NCBI RefSeq assembly: GCF_042186555.1
Contig: NC_133329.1
Location: 190,561,206-190,625,205 of the forward strand
Reading direction: 5' to 3'
From: Aquarana catesbeiana
Taxonomy: Eukaryota > Chordata > Amphibia > Anura > Ranidae
DNA: 64,000 bases
Shown here: one piece after another, positions 55,284-64,000 of the stretch
How positions within the stretch are numbered: position 1 is the stretch's first letter
Layout: the number at the start of each line of letters is the position of its first letter
Made by a program: the position numbers and the translations under genes
Notes under the pieces: model-generated
The model's input: the letters and a program-made list of their open reading frames with translations, nothing else
Database searches by the model: none
Told to the model about the DNA's origin: nothing

Positions 55284-56347
55284 ATGGGCAAAGTAGGATT
55301 TCAGAAGAACATATACCAAGATTTTATCCCGCCATCAATAACAAGGTCTGCACAAAACATGGAACGATTCTTATACAGGTCGCAATCCCCGGCCTTGAAT
55401 ACGCCCACAGATTCAACAGATGCTGCAGACCTCCTGGCTTCTACACCGGGCACTCCTCACATGGGCAATGCATCACAGCAGACACACCCAGCCGAAACAG
55501 TCACGGTGACAGTCCTGGACTTGAAACTACAAACTACGGGATTTAACACGCAACATGGCTAAAGAGGTCGGGAAGATCGCTCAGGAGCTCAAGGGGGAGA
55601 TTGATCAGCTAGAACGCACTGCCACTTGGGAGACTAAATTTTACGAAACTGTACAATACATGCATGCATTGGAAGAAGAAAATGCATTTCTTAAACACAG
55701 TTTCCCAGATTCAACTCCAACAAGAAGATCTGGAGAACAGAGAGCGTCGTTCAAATCGGAGGATCCGTGGAGTTCCCGAAACAGTCAATGATAAAGAGCT
55801 ACCAGGGTACCTACTAAATCTTTTTGTCACGCTGGCTCTGCACATACCCGATATTGATTGGCGCCTTGATAGGGCACATAGATCTTTGGCTCCCAAACCT
55901 CCTCCTGGATCCAATCCGAGAGACATAGTAGTACACTTTCACTATTATGAAAGTAAGGAAGCTTTAACAGCAGCTACACGCAACAAGAATCGCATTGACT
56001 TCAAAGGCTCCAAAATCCAGATCTTCAGCGATCTTTCCCCCATCACTCTGGCAAACAGACACAATCTTCGTCCAGTCAGGGCTCACTGCGTCGAATTCCC
56101 TATAGATGGGGTTTTTCATTCCGGCTCTCAGCATGCAAAGTTGCCACTCAATACTCCATCAGAGATCTTCATGAATGCGAAGCCTTCACTCGAAATTTTA
56201 GGTCTGCCGCCTGTCCCAGAAGAACTCCAGCTCCCCCCTGCCTGCCCTGGCCTCCAAACCCCTTCAGGCTCCCGCCTCAAGCTGGACCCAGTATGTCAGA
56301 GACAACAGAGAGCTTTCTCTACACCGCAACGCTCCAATCAGCCTTGA
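55284..56347 (+). pseudogene. LINE ORF1 (L1 ORF1p-like)
   Basis: An N-terminal Ser/Thr-rich part is followed by a coiled-coil-like stretch with E-L-K-G-E-I and L-E-E-E-N-A-F-L-K (55555-55700). N-R-E-R-R-S-N-R-R-I-R-G-V-P-E marks the RRM-like domain (about 55735), then D-R-A-H-R-S-L, then F-S-D-L-S-P-I-T-L in the C-terminal domain (about 56025). Two frameshifts (about 55550 and 55690) split it. ORF1p trimers coat LINE RNA. Confidence 0.85.
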
Positions 56348-57002
56348 CCCCCCACTTGAGGCCCCAGGGCTCGCCTGCATTGCACTTCCATGTTTTGGGT
56401 TCCCGGATACCCAGGATCTCGGCTGATTTCTGCGGGGAGCGTTCTCCCCCTATTTTCCTTCCCTCTTCTGATATACTCAGTATTCCCCGTTTGTAATTTT
56501 TTTTGTCTAATTTTTTCACACACGTTTTTCCCGTTTTGGAAGACTTCTGTTCTCCCTTTAGCCCCCCATTGCAGTTCCAGTCAGTGGTATGTTCTGAGCA
56601 ATGTTAACTGTTAACTGTCCGAGGCCAGCTACTACCTAAAGGAGTGGGCCACAGTCCACAGATTAAGCTGACCGTCATGTCCCTTTATATGTCCAAGGCC
56701 CCCTGCCTTGGTCCTCTGAAGGACTTTGTTCCTTCAGGCTTTCAAGTCGCATGTTTCATTTTTTTTTTTTTTTCTTCTTTTTTTATGCTGTATTCTAGCT
56801 AAACCTTTCAAATTTTTACTTGGTCCTTTTTTTGACCTGTTTTTGTTCTCTTGTTTTGCTGCAGGTTTTAAACTCACCACACATTGATTTGATGATTAAA
56901 AATGCTGATGTGTATATGTATCTTATTGTCCTCCTTGGTTTGGAACCTCTCCTACCCATGAGTTATGTTAAAATATCATCTGCTTATCACTCTGACTGAA
57001 AT

Positions 57003-59160
57003 ATGGCTTTAAAGATAGTTTCTTGTAATGTCAAGGGCTTGAATTCCTTACGAAAACGCTGGCTGGCTTTGAAGGCATTCAAATCCTCCGGAGCTGATGT
57101 GATGGTTCAGGAGACGCATTTCCGCCCAGGGGGTTTAAATTTGCTTCTAAACTATTTCCCACAGTTTTTATATGCCTCAGATCCATCTGGTAAGGCTGGA
57201 GTTATCATACTAATTAAACGCTCTTGTCCTATACGGATCTTAGCCTCAACCCTGGACCCCCTGGGTCGGTTTGTTCTCCTGAAGTTTAGCTACCTGAATA
57301 CCTCCTTCACCTTGTCTAATGTTTATGCACCCAATACAGGACAGGTTGGCTTTCTCGCCGAAGTTCTTGATCGGCTGCGTTCTTTTTCTCAGCCTTTCAC
57401 GATCGTGGGCGGGGATTTCAATATGTGTATGTCTTCCAGTAGGGATAGATATGCTTTATTTCAATAAACTCCTTCTCTTCAAGTCCTTAAATCGTCCACC
57501 TCATTTCGCAAATTAATTTGCTCCCACATTCTTTGATGCGTGGAGAGTTAAGCACCCTACCCAGTGTCAATTTACCTTTTTCTCTCCCCCACATAAGCTG
57601 TATTCTCGATTGGACCATTTTCTAATTTCCGCTCCCTTGCTATCCAACATAGTCTCTTCGGAGTTAGATCCTATTACGTGGTCTGATCATGCTCCCATCA
57701 CTCTGAGTATGGTGCTTAACGCCGCATCACCCAAAACATGTAATTGGAGACTCAACAAATCTCTTTTGCGACATGTCAAAACTAAGGATAGACTTCTTAA
57801 AAAAAAAATTAGGAGTTTTTTTCAGTTAAAATGTAGGCTCAGTCTCTGATACATCTACTGTTTAGGAGGCCCATAAGGCAGTTTTTAGAGGTGAGTGCAT
57901 CTCAGCCGGTTCACGCTTGAAATGTGACTATTCTTCTAAGGTCAGAGCTTGTGGCCCAGCTGGGGAGGGCGTAGATGCAGCTGCTCCGCCTCCCTACGGT
58001 GGGTCGCTTGTGTACAGTAATTGCTATCCGCAATGGTATTAGGTCTGTGGACACTAATAAAATCTCAAAGTCATTGTTATGGTCTAAGCAAAAGTTCTAG
58101 GAGTATGCAGACAAACCGCACAGGATGCTTGTCCATAGGCTTAAGCCCCGACCCTTTTTATCCATCCCTGATCATGTAGTACAATCTGATGGCTCACCTA
58201 CATACTGTCCCCAGACCATGTCAGGAGTTTTTGGTGAGTATTATAATAAACTCTACAACTGCTTGAACAAGGACTCGCAGGCCCAGTTTTCAAAAGACAG
58301 ACTAGACTCCTCCTTGTCATTTGTACATCTTCCAAAACTATCAGTAGATCAGCGCTCCTCATTAAATCAACACCTCCCCACATATAAAGCCCCAGATGGC
58401 CTTCCATATTCCTATTATAGGACGTTTTTACCGACCCTAATCCTGCATTTGTTATCCTTGTACTCATCGTTACTCAAGGGCAATATACCGCACTCTTCTT
58501 TTTTACATGCTTTTGTAACTGTTATCCTTAAACTGGGTAAAGATACATCTATTCCCGACAACTATCGTCCCATCGCCCTATTAAACTCAGACTATAAATT
58601 TTTTACCAAGATTTTAGCAAATACTCTCCCTGTTACTGCCAGCACTAATTCAGAGATCAGGTGGGTTTCGTTCCCACGAGACATACAGGTGATAAATCAC
58701 GTCGTACAATTGACCTTATAGACCTACTTACTAAAACCAAAAATCCCGCTTTAATACTTAATTTAGATGCCCAAAAAGCGTTCGATCACCTTAGTTGGCC
58801 ATTCATGTTTGCGATATGAACGCGTTATGGATTCTCGGATCCCTTTATGCAAGCCCTTCGGGCATTGTACTAGACGCCCACATCACAGGTGCAACTCTCC
58901 TCCCACCTATCGCGTCCATTTTCCCTCAGCAATGGAACGAGACAGGGCTGTCCCCTATCGCTGCTGCTCTTTATTCTTATTTTTGAGCCTCTAGCTGCGG
59001 CTATACGGGAATGCCCTGACATTAGAGGCGTTCATCTTCGATACACGGAATATAAATTATCCTTATTCGCTGATGACGTTTTTCTTACTCGCTCATCCAC
59101 ATACCTCCTTGCCACTCCTACATAACATATTAACTACCTTTGGTGGCCTCTCAGGTTTTA
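57003..59160 (+). pseudogene. LINE ORF2: endonuclease and RT, first part
   Basis: The endonuclease opens with K-I-V-S-C-N-V-K-G-L-N, then Q-E-T-H-F, N-V-Y-A-P-N, G-G-D-F-N (about 57408) and, after a frameshift, W-S-D-H-A-P-I-T (about 57680). RT: N-Y-R-P-I-A-L-L-N (about 58560), L-D-A-Q-K-A-F-D (58765), N-G-T-R-Q-G-C-P-L-S (58935) and the catalytic F-A-D-D (59065). The catalytic residues are intact but at least five indels or stops break the frame. Continues at 59638. Confidence 0.9.
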
Positions 59161-59632
59161 GGCTCCTTGCACACTGGAGCTCAAAAAAGCTTTTTCTTGA
59201 CGCCAGATTGCTTGCTGGCAGAAAATGCTGGTTGGAAAAACTAGCTTTCAACAGCGTTTTGTACTAGTGTTTATGAGCGTTTTTTAGTGTTAATGGGCGG
59301 TTTTAATAAAAATACACAGAGGACACTCCAAAAATCCCACAATGCATTCCAAACTCCCACAATGTATTGAAAAAATAGAACGCCGAACGCTAATTAACGC
59401 GCGTTTATCGGCGTTTGGCTTTTTTTAGCGGTTAAAAACGGCACTTTGAGCGCAAATTTCTGGTGTTCAGAAAAACACCCACTGCTCATTAAAGTTAAAA
59501 AGGGTCCAGGTGTGCATGGACACAAAGGCTAACATAGAGTGGAGTTTATGGGCTTTTAAAAAAAAAAAAAAAAAAAAAAAATACCCAAACGCCAATAAAC
59601 TGCAGTTTATCAGCTCCAGTGTGCATGGAGCC
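59161..59632. mobile_element. Harbinger-like MITE inside LINE RT
   Basis: GGCTCCTTGCACACTGGAGC and GCTCCAGTGTGCATGGAGCC, flanked by TTA (59158-59160, 59633-59635). Removing it joins L-S-G-F-R with N-A-A-K-T-E-A-L of the LINE RT, which is the expected contiguous motif, so the excision site is precise. A 23-A run lies at 59558-59580. Confidence 0.9.
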
Positions 59633-59637
59633 TTAAA

Positions 59638-61213
59638 ATGAATGCTGCTAAAACAGAAGCATTACCCATAAATAGTACCCCTGCCCTCATATCTTCCCTC
59701 CAAAGCAAGTATAATTACCATTGGTGTTCTCAATCACTTAAATATTTGGGGGTTAAAATCACTGCCTCTTATGACTCTCTGTATCGGGCCAACTTCCCTC
59801 CCCTGTTTTCGGAAATTAACCGCCTGCTGACTCATTGGATTGTCCTACCCCTATCCCTCCTAGGACGTATTAATGTTCTTAAAATGTACATTCTCCCCAA
59901 ATTATTATAATTGTTTGAAATGTGGCAGTCCCATTGACGCAGCTGAAATCCCTTCAAAGGAGGAGCCTCCGCTTTATTTGGAATAATGCCTCACACAGGT
60001 TAGCAGGGTCGGTGGTCCTGGTCCAGAAGTGTAGGGGGGATTAGGAGGCCCAGACTTCATCAAATACTATTATGCCTCACACCTGAGAGTTCTTGCCTCC
60101 TGGACCTCCCGGAAGGCCCCAAGTAGGTGGGCGGAGAAAGAAATGAGCGTTACGGCCCGGGTCCACCCTTGCTATATGCTACGGCCTTCTTCCGCCCTTC
60201 ATATGCCCCAATTATGGAAATTATGCTTGGCTCCAATGCTCTTCACATTGTCTATATGGAAAAGATGTTCTGAACGTTACTCCCTGTCCTCATCGTGCCC
60301 ACCACTCTTGAATATCCTATTCAACCCAGACATCCCAGATAGCCTTTCGTATAAACGTATGCTACCATGGACCCAGGCAGGAATGTTCCGACTATGTCCT
60401 TTTGTTAAACCAGCGACACAACATTTATTGACTTTTCCTGATTTGCAAAGAATGCATCAGATTCCCCCAAAACTCTTACACTCATACTTACAGATTAGAC
60501 ACTTTTTTTCTCCATCAGATCCCCTTCTTTGACTTTGGAGAAGCCAACAGACTTTGAGGCCCTATGCGCTAAAGGTTCTTATGAGTCCCAAATGATCTCT
60601 ACCATCTGTGAAATATTGCATGAGGCTGTTCCTGTGATAGTTAACAACAACCATTACGTGAGGAAATGGTCTCAGAACTTGCAGTATGACATCTTGTTGG
60701 ACTGGGGGAGCATCTAAGAGCACACTTCCAGGATTTCTCGATGTGTGACCCATAAGGAAACTGCATACAAAGTCCTAATGCACTGGAATAGGACCCCAGA
60801 TATTTTGCACGGCCGCAATCGATCAATCCCAAAACAATGTTGGAGATGTAATAATGCTGTATGCTCTCGCTACCATATTTTTTGGGAATGTCCCCCTGTT
60901 CACCAATTTTGGCTCCGAGTTCAGATTTTGCTAGAAACACTGGTTGGTGGCCCCATTCCTCTAAGGCCCATGCATTATTTGTTATGTCTCCCTTTCCCTG
61001 GTGTCTCTAAGGCTCTGCGCAGATTGTTGTCTTTCATTTGGCTTTCATTTTATATTGGCTGCCAAACGAGTCATCCCTAGGCTATGGTTATCTACCTCAC
61101 CCCCAACTCTCCCACAACTGCTCACTACTGTGGCTGACGTACGCAGAATGGAACGTCTGACGGCTGTAGTAGAGGGCACGGAGCAGAAATTTTCTAAAAC
61201 ATGGTCAACTTGA
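59638..61213 (+). pseudogene. LINE ORF2: post-RT and C-terminal part
   Basis: S-L-K-Y-L-G-V-K-I, S-L-L-G-R-I-N-V-L-K-M and I-L-P-K-L-L open the segment. A broken region with I-R-H-F follows (60143-60532). The C-terminal C-W-R-C ... H-I-F-W-E-C-P knuckle is at about 60839-60893, and the final residues are near 61213. Stops at 59908, 60532 and 60715. Confidence 0.88.
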
Positions 61214-61599
61214 CAATTCAATATATGGTTCTGCAGGCAATGAATCTAGTTAGTTAATCTCAGATGCGTTCTAATGCCTGTGCAATTATATGCTAAATGC
61301 TTATCTTTTTATACAGTTCTTTAGGTGGAGTTATACAGTAGGTTTATGTTGTCTTTGCTACTCCTTCACGGTTAGGGCAGGAAGATGTTTGTTTTTCTCT
61401 TTATGGATTTGAATATCTCTCCCCCACTCAAGTCTACAGCTTAATCACATCGCTATTCCTTTAATTGTACAATTTATATGTGCCTTGTAATTCTCAAAGA
61501 TGGTGTATACCTGCATTATTTCAAAATGTTAATGTCTTACATGTATCTTCTTTTGTATGATTTGCAAAAACTTATAAATAAACAATTTAAAAAAAAAGT

Positions 61600-62345
61600 T
61601 AATTTTTTTAATATTTTGTTGAGAATCCTTTACTGACAATGACTGTCCGTTATGTTTAATATCATGCATGGTTTGCACGAAGATATTCATGCATTTTATG
61701 TGTCATATCACATTGGTAATCTTAATATAGTGCTGCCTTTTTGTGCTTTGTTTTTTTGAGATTGCCTAAAGTCTGGAACCTCTGGAAATTACCAAAGACT
61801 GGGTTTCCTCCTTTCTGATGCCAGGCTCACTGCAGCTGTCTTCAGTTGTCCTTTGTGGGTCTTTCTGCCTTTTAGTTTTGCCTTCAGCAAGTGAAATGCA
61901 TGCTCAATTGAGTTGCGATCAGGTGATTGACTAGGCCGTTTCAGAATATTCCAACTCTTTTCCTTCAAAAGCTACTGGGTTGCTTTTGCAGTTTATTTTG
62001 GATTGTCTATCTGTACTGTGAATCAACTTTGCTGCATTTTGGCTGAATCTCGGCTGACAGTATATCTTTAAACACTGCAGAATCCATCCGGCGTCTTCTA
62101 TTACATCATCAATAAACACCATTGACCCAGTGCCACTGGAAGCCATGCATGCCCATGCAATTACACTGCCTCCACCATGTTTTACAGATGGCGTTGTGTG
62201 CTTTGGAGTATGAGCTGTTCCAAGCCTTCTTCACATCCTTTTTTTTTTTTTTTCTTACTGTCATTCTGGTACAGATTAATCTTGGTTTCATCCGTCCGAA
62301 GAATGCCTTTCCAGAACTGGTCTGGATTTTTTTTTAGATGTTTTT
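61600..62345 (-). pseudogene. Tc1-like transposase fragment
   Basis: Minus strand: T-D-E-T-K-I-N-L (about 62275), K-H-G-G-G-S-V-x-A-W (about 62185), M-A-S-S-G-T-G and F-I-D-D-V (62100-62146), and S-Q-S-P-D-x-N-x-I-E-H (about 61910) in shifted frames: the D, D-rich and E regions of a Tc1 transposase. No inverted ends were found. Different family from 19677-21240. Confidence 0.8.
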
Positions 62346-62533
62346 TGGCAGTCTAATATGGCTTTTCTATTCTTTGGGTATTGTTTTTAGTTTGACATGG
62401 CATTACTTATTTTTGGAAAGTGGTGCAGCCAATAATTTTTTTTCAACTCACTCACTTGGTAACTTCCTTTCTAGAGGATATAACAGTTTGCTGCAATGTC
62501 CTGTTTGCTCTACAGTGATAGTGTAATGATGTA

Positions 62534-62580
62534 ACCACTTAAGGACCAGAAGAATTTGCCCTCTTAATGACCAGGCCATT
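62534..62580. repeat. R1 repeat, left part
   Basis: AACCACTTAAGGACCAGAAG to GACCAGGCCATT, cut by DIRS D. Continues at 63455. Confidence 0.8.
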
Positions 62581-62751
62581 TTTCTCCAAGCGTCTTCCAG
62601 GACAGCCCATGAGACCTAGGGCTCCCCCTACCAGGACAGGAAATACGTTACACCCACCAGATAAAAGGGCGGTCCTCCAGGCCCCATGTCAGTTATTAGT
62701 GTTTCCTCCGGACGGAGGGTAAACCAAGAAAGAAAGTTTTTAGTTTTTGTA

Positions 62752-63125
62752 GACGTGAGAAGGATTCTCCTAGTCTATCTCGAGGTCACCAAGACCTTTA
62801 GAAAAACTGATGCCTTGTTTGTCCTCTTTTTCAGGAACGCACAAGGGAAAAAGTGCATCTAAAGCCCCATTGGCTAGATGGATAAAGCAAGCTATCTCTG
62901 AAACTTACAAAATTAGGGAAGTTCCTCCACCTTTTGTTACTGCGTACTCAACAAGAGCCTTGTCTGCGTCTTGGGATGAGAGGGCTGGTGCCTCACCGGA
63001 ACAAGTTTGCAGGGCTGCCACATGGTTGTTATTCGACCTTCATTAAACATTATCGCCTGGATCTCCTATCTGCTCAGGAGCAGGCGTTTGGTTGTAAGGT
63101 CCTTCAGGCAGTTGTCCCTCCCTAG
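62752..63125 (+). pseudogene. DIRS D tyrosine recombinase, C-terminal remnant
   Basis: Starts D-V-R-R-I-L-L at the deletion junction and runs through L-F-V-L-F, A-R-W-I-K-Q-A-I-S-E, Y-S-T-R-A-L-S (Tyr in place of His of the H-x2-R box), a frameshift near 63025, then K-H-Y-R-L-D with the catalytic Tyr, to L-Q-A-V-V-P-P and TAG at 63123. A T-run at 62832-62836 also shifts the frame. Confidence 0.88.
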
Positions 63126-63146
63126 ACTGGTAAGTTCTGGCTCATC

Positions 63147-63234
63147 GTCTCATGGGCTGTCCTGGAAGACGCTTGGAGAAAAGCGGAGTTAGACTTACCA
63201 GTAACCCCTTTTCTGAGAGTCTTCCAGGACAGCC
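63147..63234 (+). repeat. DIRS D internal complementary region
   Basis: GTCTCATGGGCTGTCCTGGA to CGCTTGGAGAAA is the reverse complement of the left end. GCGGAGTTAGACTTACCAGT to GAGAGTCTTCCAGGACAGCC is the reverse complement of the right end. One base differs in the core palindrome (TTACCAGTAA here, TTACCGGTAA at the end). Confidence 0.9.
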
Positions 63235-63454
63235 GGATTCCCACCCGGTTTCTGTCTGGAAGTTATGTGTATTATGCATATGTTTTACAGTGACGTCCTA
63301 CGTTTCTTTTGAAGACTGACATGGGGCCTGGAGGACCACCCTCATTTCTGGTGGGGGTAACCTGTTTCCTGTCCTGGTAGGAGGAGCCCTAGGTCTCATG
63401 GGCTGTCCTGGAAGACTCTCAGAAAAGGAGTTACCGGTAAGTCTAACTGAGCTT

Positions 63455-63806
63455 TTTGTGATGGGGCACTGCGTCGCTTTAATTGACAATTGCGTGGTCG
63501 CGCAAAGCTGTACCCAAACAATTTGTGTCCCCCTTTTTTTTTCTTTTTTTTGTTTCTCACTAGTGGGTTTTCTTTTGATGGTATTAGATCACCTCTTTGG
63601 TTTATATTGTTTGCGCTATAAACAAAAGACAATTTTTGAAAAAAAAAATAAATTTTTTTGCTATAATACATATCCCCAAAAAATTTAAACACATTTTTTC
63701 ATCAGTTTAGGCCAATATGTATTGGTTTGCGCAAAAGTTATTGCGTCTACAAAATAGGGTATAGATTTATGCCATTTTTATTTTACTAGTAATGGCGGTG
63801 ATCAGC

Positions 63807-63839
<33 letters not shown>

Positions 63840-64000
63840 CCAGGACTGCGGCAGACAGATCTGACACTTGACGCTTTTTTTGGGAGCATGGACATTTATA
63901 CAATGATCAGAGCTAAAAATAGCCACTAATTACTGTATAAAGGTCACTGACAGGAAAGGGGTTAACCCTTGGGGCAATCGAGGGGTCAAATGTGTTCCCT
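63455..64000. repeat. R1 repeat, right part (runs off window)
   Basis: Resumes with TGTGATGGGGCACTGCGTCG and follows the copy at 41679-42636 (GGTTTGCGCAAAAGTTATTG, AATGGCGGTGATCAGCGATT, a 32-T run at 63810-63839, GGGGTTAACCCTTGG). Confidence 0.85.

Larger units (their letters stand above)
54190..61590 (+). mobile_element. Nearly full-length L1/Tx1-like LINE (7.4 kb)
   Basis: GC-rich 5' UTR (54190-55283), ORF1 (about 55284-56347), spacer (56348-57002), ORF2 with endonuclease, RT and C-terminal knuckle (57003-61213), 3' UTR, AATAAA at about 61578 and a short A-run ending near 61590. A MITE interrupts RT at 59161-59632. Frame breaks in both ORFs make it inactive. The 5' boundary is approximate. 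Confidence 0.85.
62581..63454 (+). mobile_element. DIRS-type element D, 0.87-kb internally deleted copy
   Basis: Left terminus TTTCTCCAAGCGTCTTCCAG, about 170 bp of leader, a recombinase C-terminal piece (62752-63125), internal complementary region (63147-63234) and right terminus with TTACCGGTAAGTCTAACTGA. Left 62592-62690 and right about 63300-63412 are inverted repeats (CCATGAGACCTAGGGCTCC block). It sits at a T-run in repeat R1; joining the flanks restores R1 without duplicated bases. Gag, RT and the recombinase N-terminal half are deleted. Confidence 0.9.

Overview
The window looks like a transposon-packed intergenic stretch of a large amphibian genome, most likely a frog. The reasons are several tyrosine-recombinase (DIRS-type) retrotransposons, L1/Tx1-like LINEs, Tc1/mariner, hAT-like and Harbinger-like DNA elements, long A/T homopolymer runs, vertebrate-style splice sites and CpG-rich element promoters. 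I see no host protein-coding gene and no CRISPR array. The genus is inference.

Layout. 1-1879 is the 3' end of an L1/Tx1-like LINE with an open reverse transcriptase C-terminus. 1821-3304 is a long palindrome whose right arm carries a solo retroviral-type LTR. 3454-9386 is DIRS element A, which has complete DIRS termini and an internal complementary region but no reverse transcriptase. 10093-15622 is DIRS element B, nearly complete: a spliced gag-like gene, RT/RNase H and tyrosine recombinase. 15623-16817 holds the leader and LTR of a minus-strand endogenous retrovirus cut by B. 16820-23100 is a minus-strand LINE interrupted by a Tc1-like transposon (19677-21240).

23100-26865 holds tandem repeats, a degenerate hammerhead-like motif and GC-rich repeats. 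26866-30140 is DIRS element C, truncated and internally deleted. 30141-34880 contains MITEs, a tRNA-type SINE and an hAT-like element nested in an inverted repeat. 34890-40605 is an old DIRS remnant (E), hit by a 5S rRNA-like insertion and by a 2.6-kb insertion with 15-bp target duplications. 40600-47140 is a shattered LINE split by at least five TIR elements. 47185-48500 is a minus-strand LINE endonuclease fragment. 48501-54180 is repeats and minisatellites. 54190-61590 is a nearly full-length LINE (5' UTR, ORF1, ORF2, poly-A). 61600-62345 is a Tc1 fragment, and 62581-63454 is a miniature DIRS element (D) inside a common repeat.

How the parts relate. The four DIRS copies with readable ends share the same terminal motif around TTACCGGTAAGT. 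A, B and D each carry an internal region complementary to both ends, the expected template for the circular intermediate of DIRS replication. B could in principle have supplied enzymes for A-like or D-like non-autonomous copies, but each copy has its own terminal sequence, so this is only inference. The most unusual signals are the non-coding composite element A with a 5S-derived stretch and a degenerate tandem array; the near-intact intron-bearing element B; and four repeats whose centres can fold like a hammerhead ribozyme, two of them with compensating changes in the helices.
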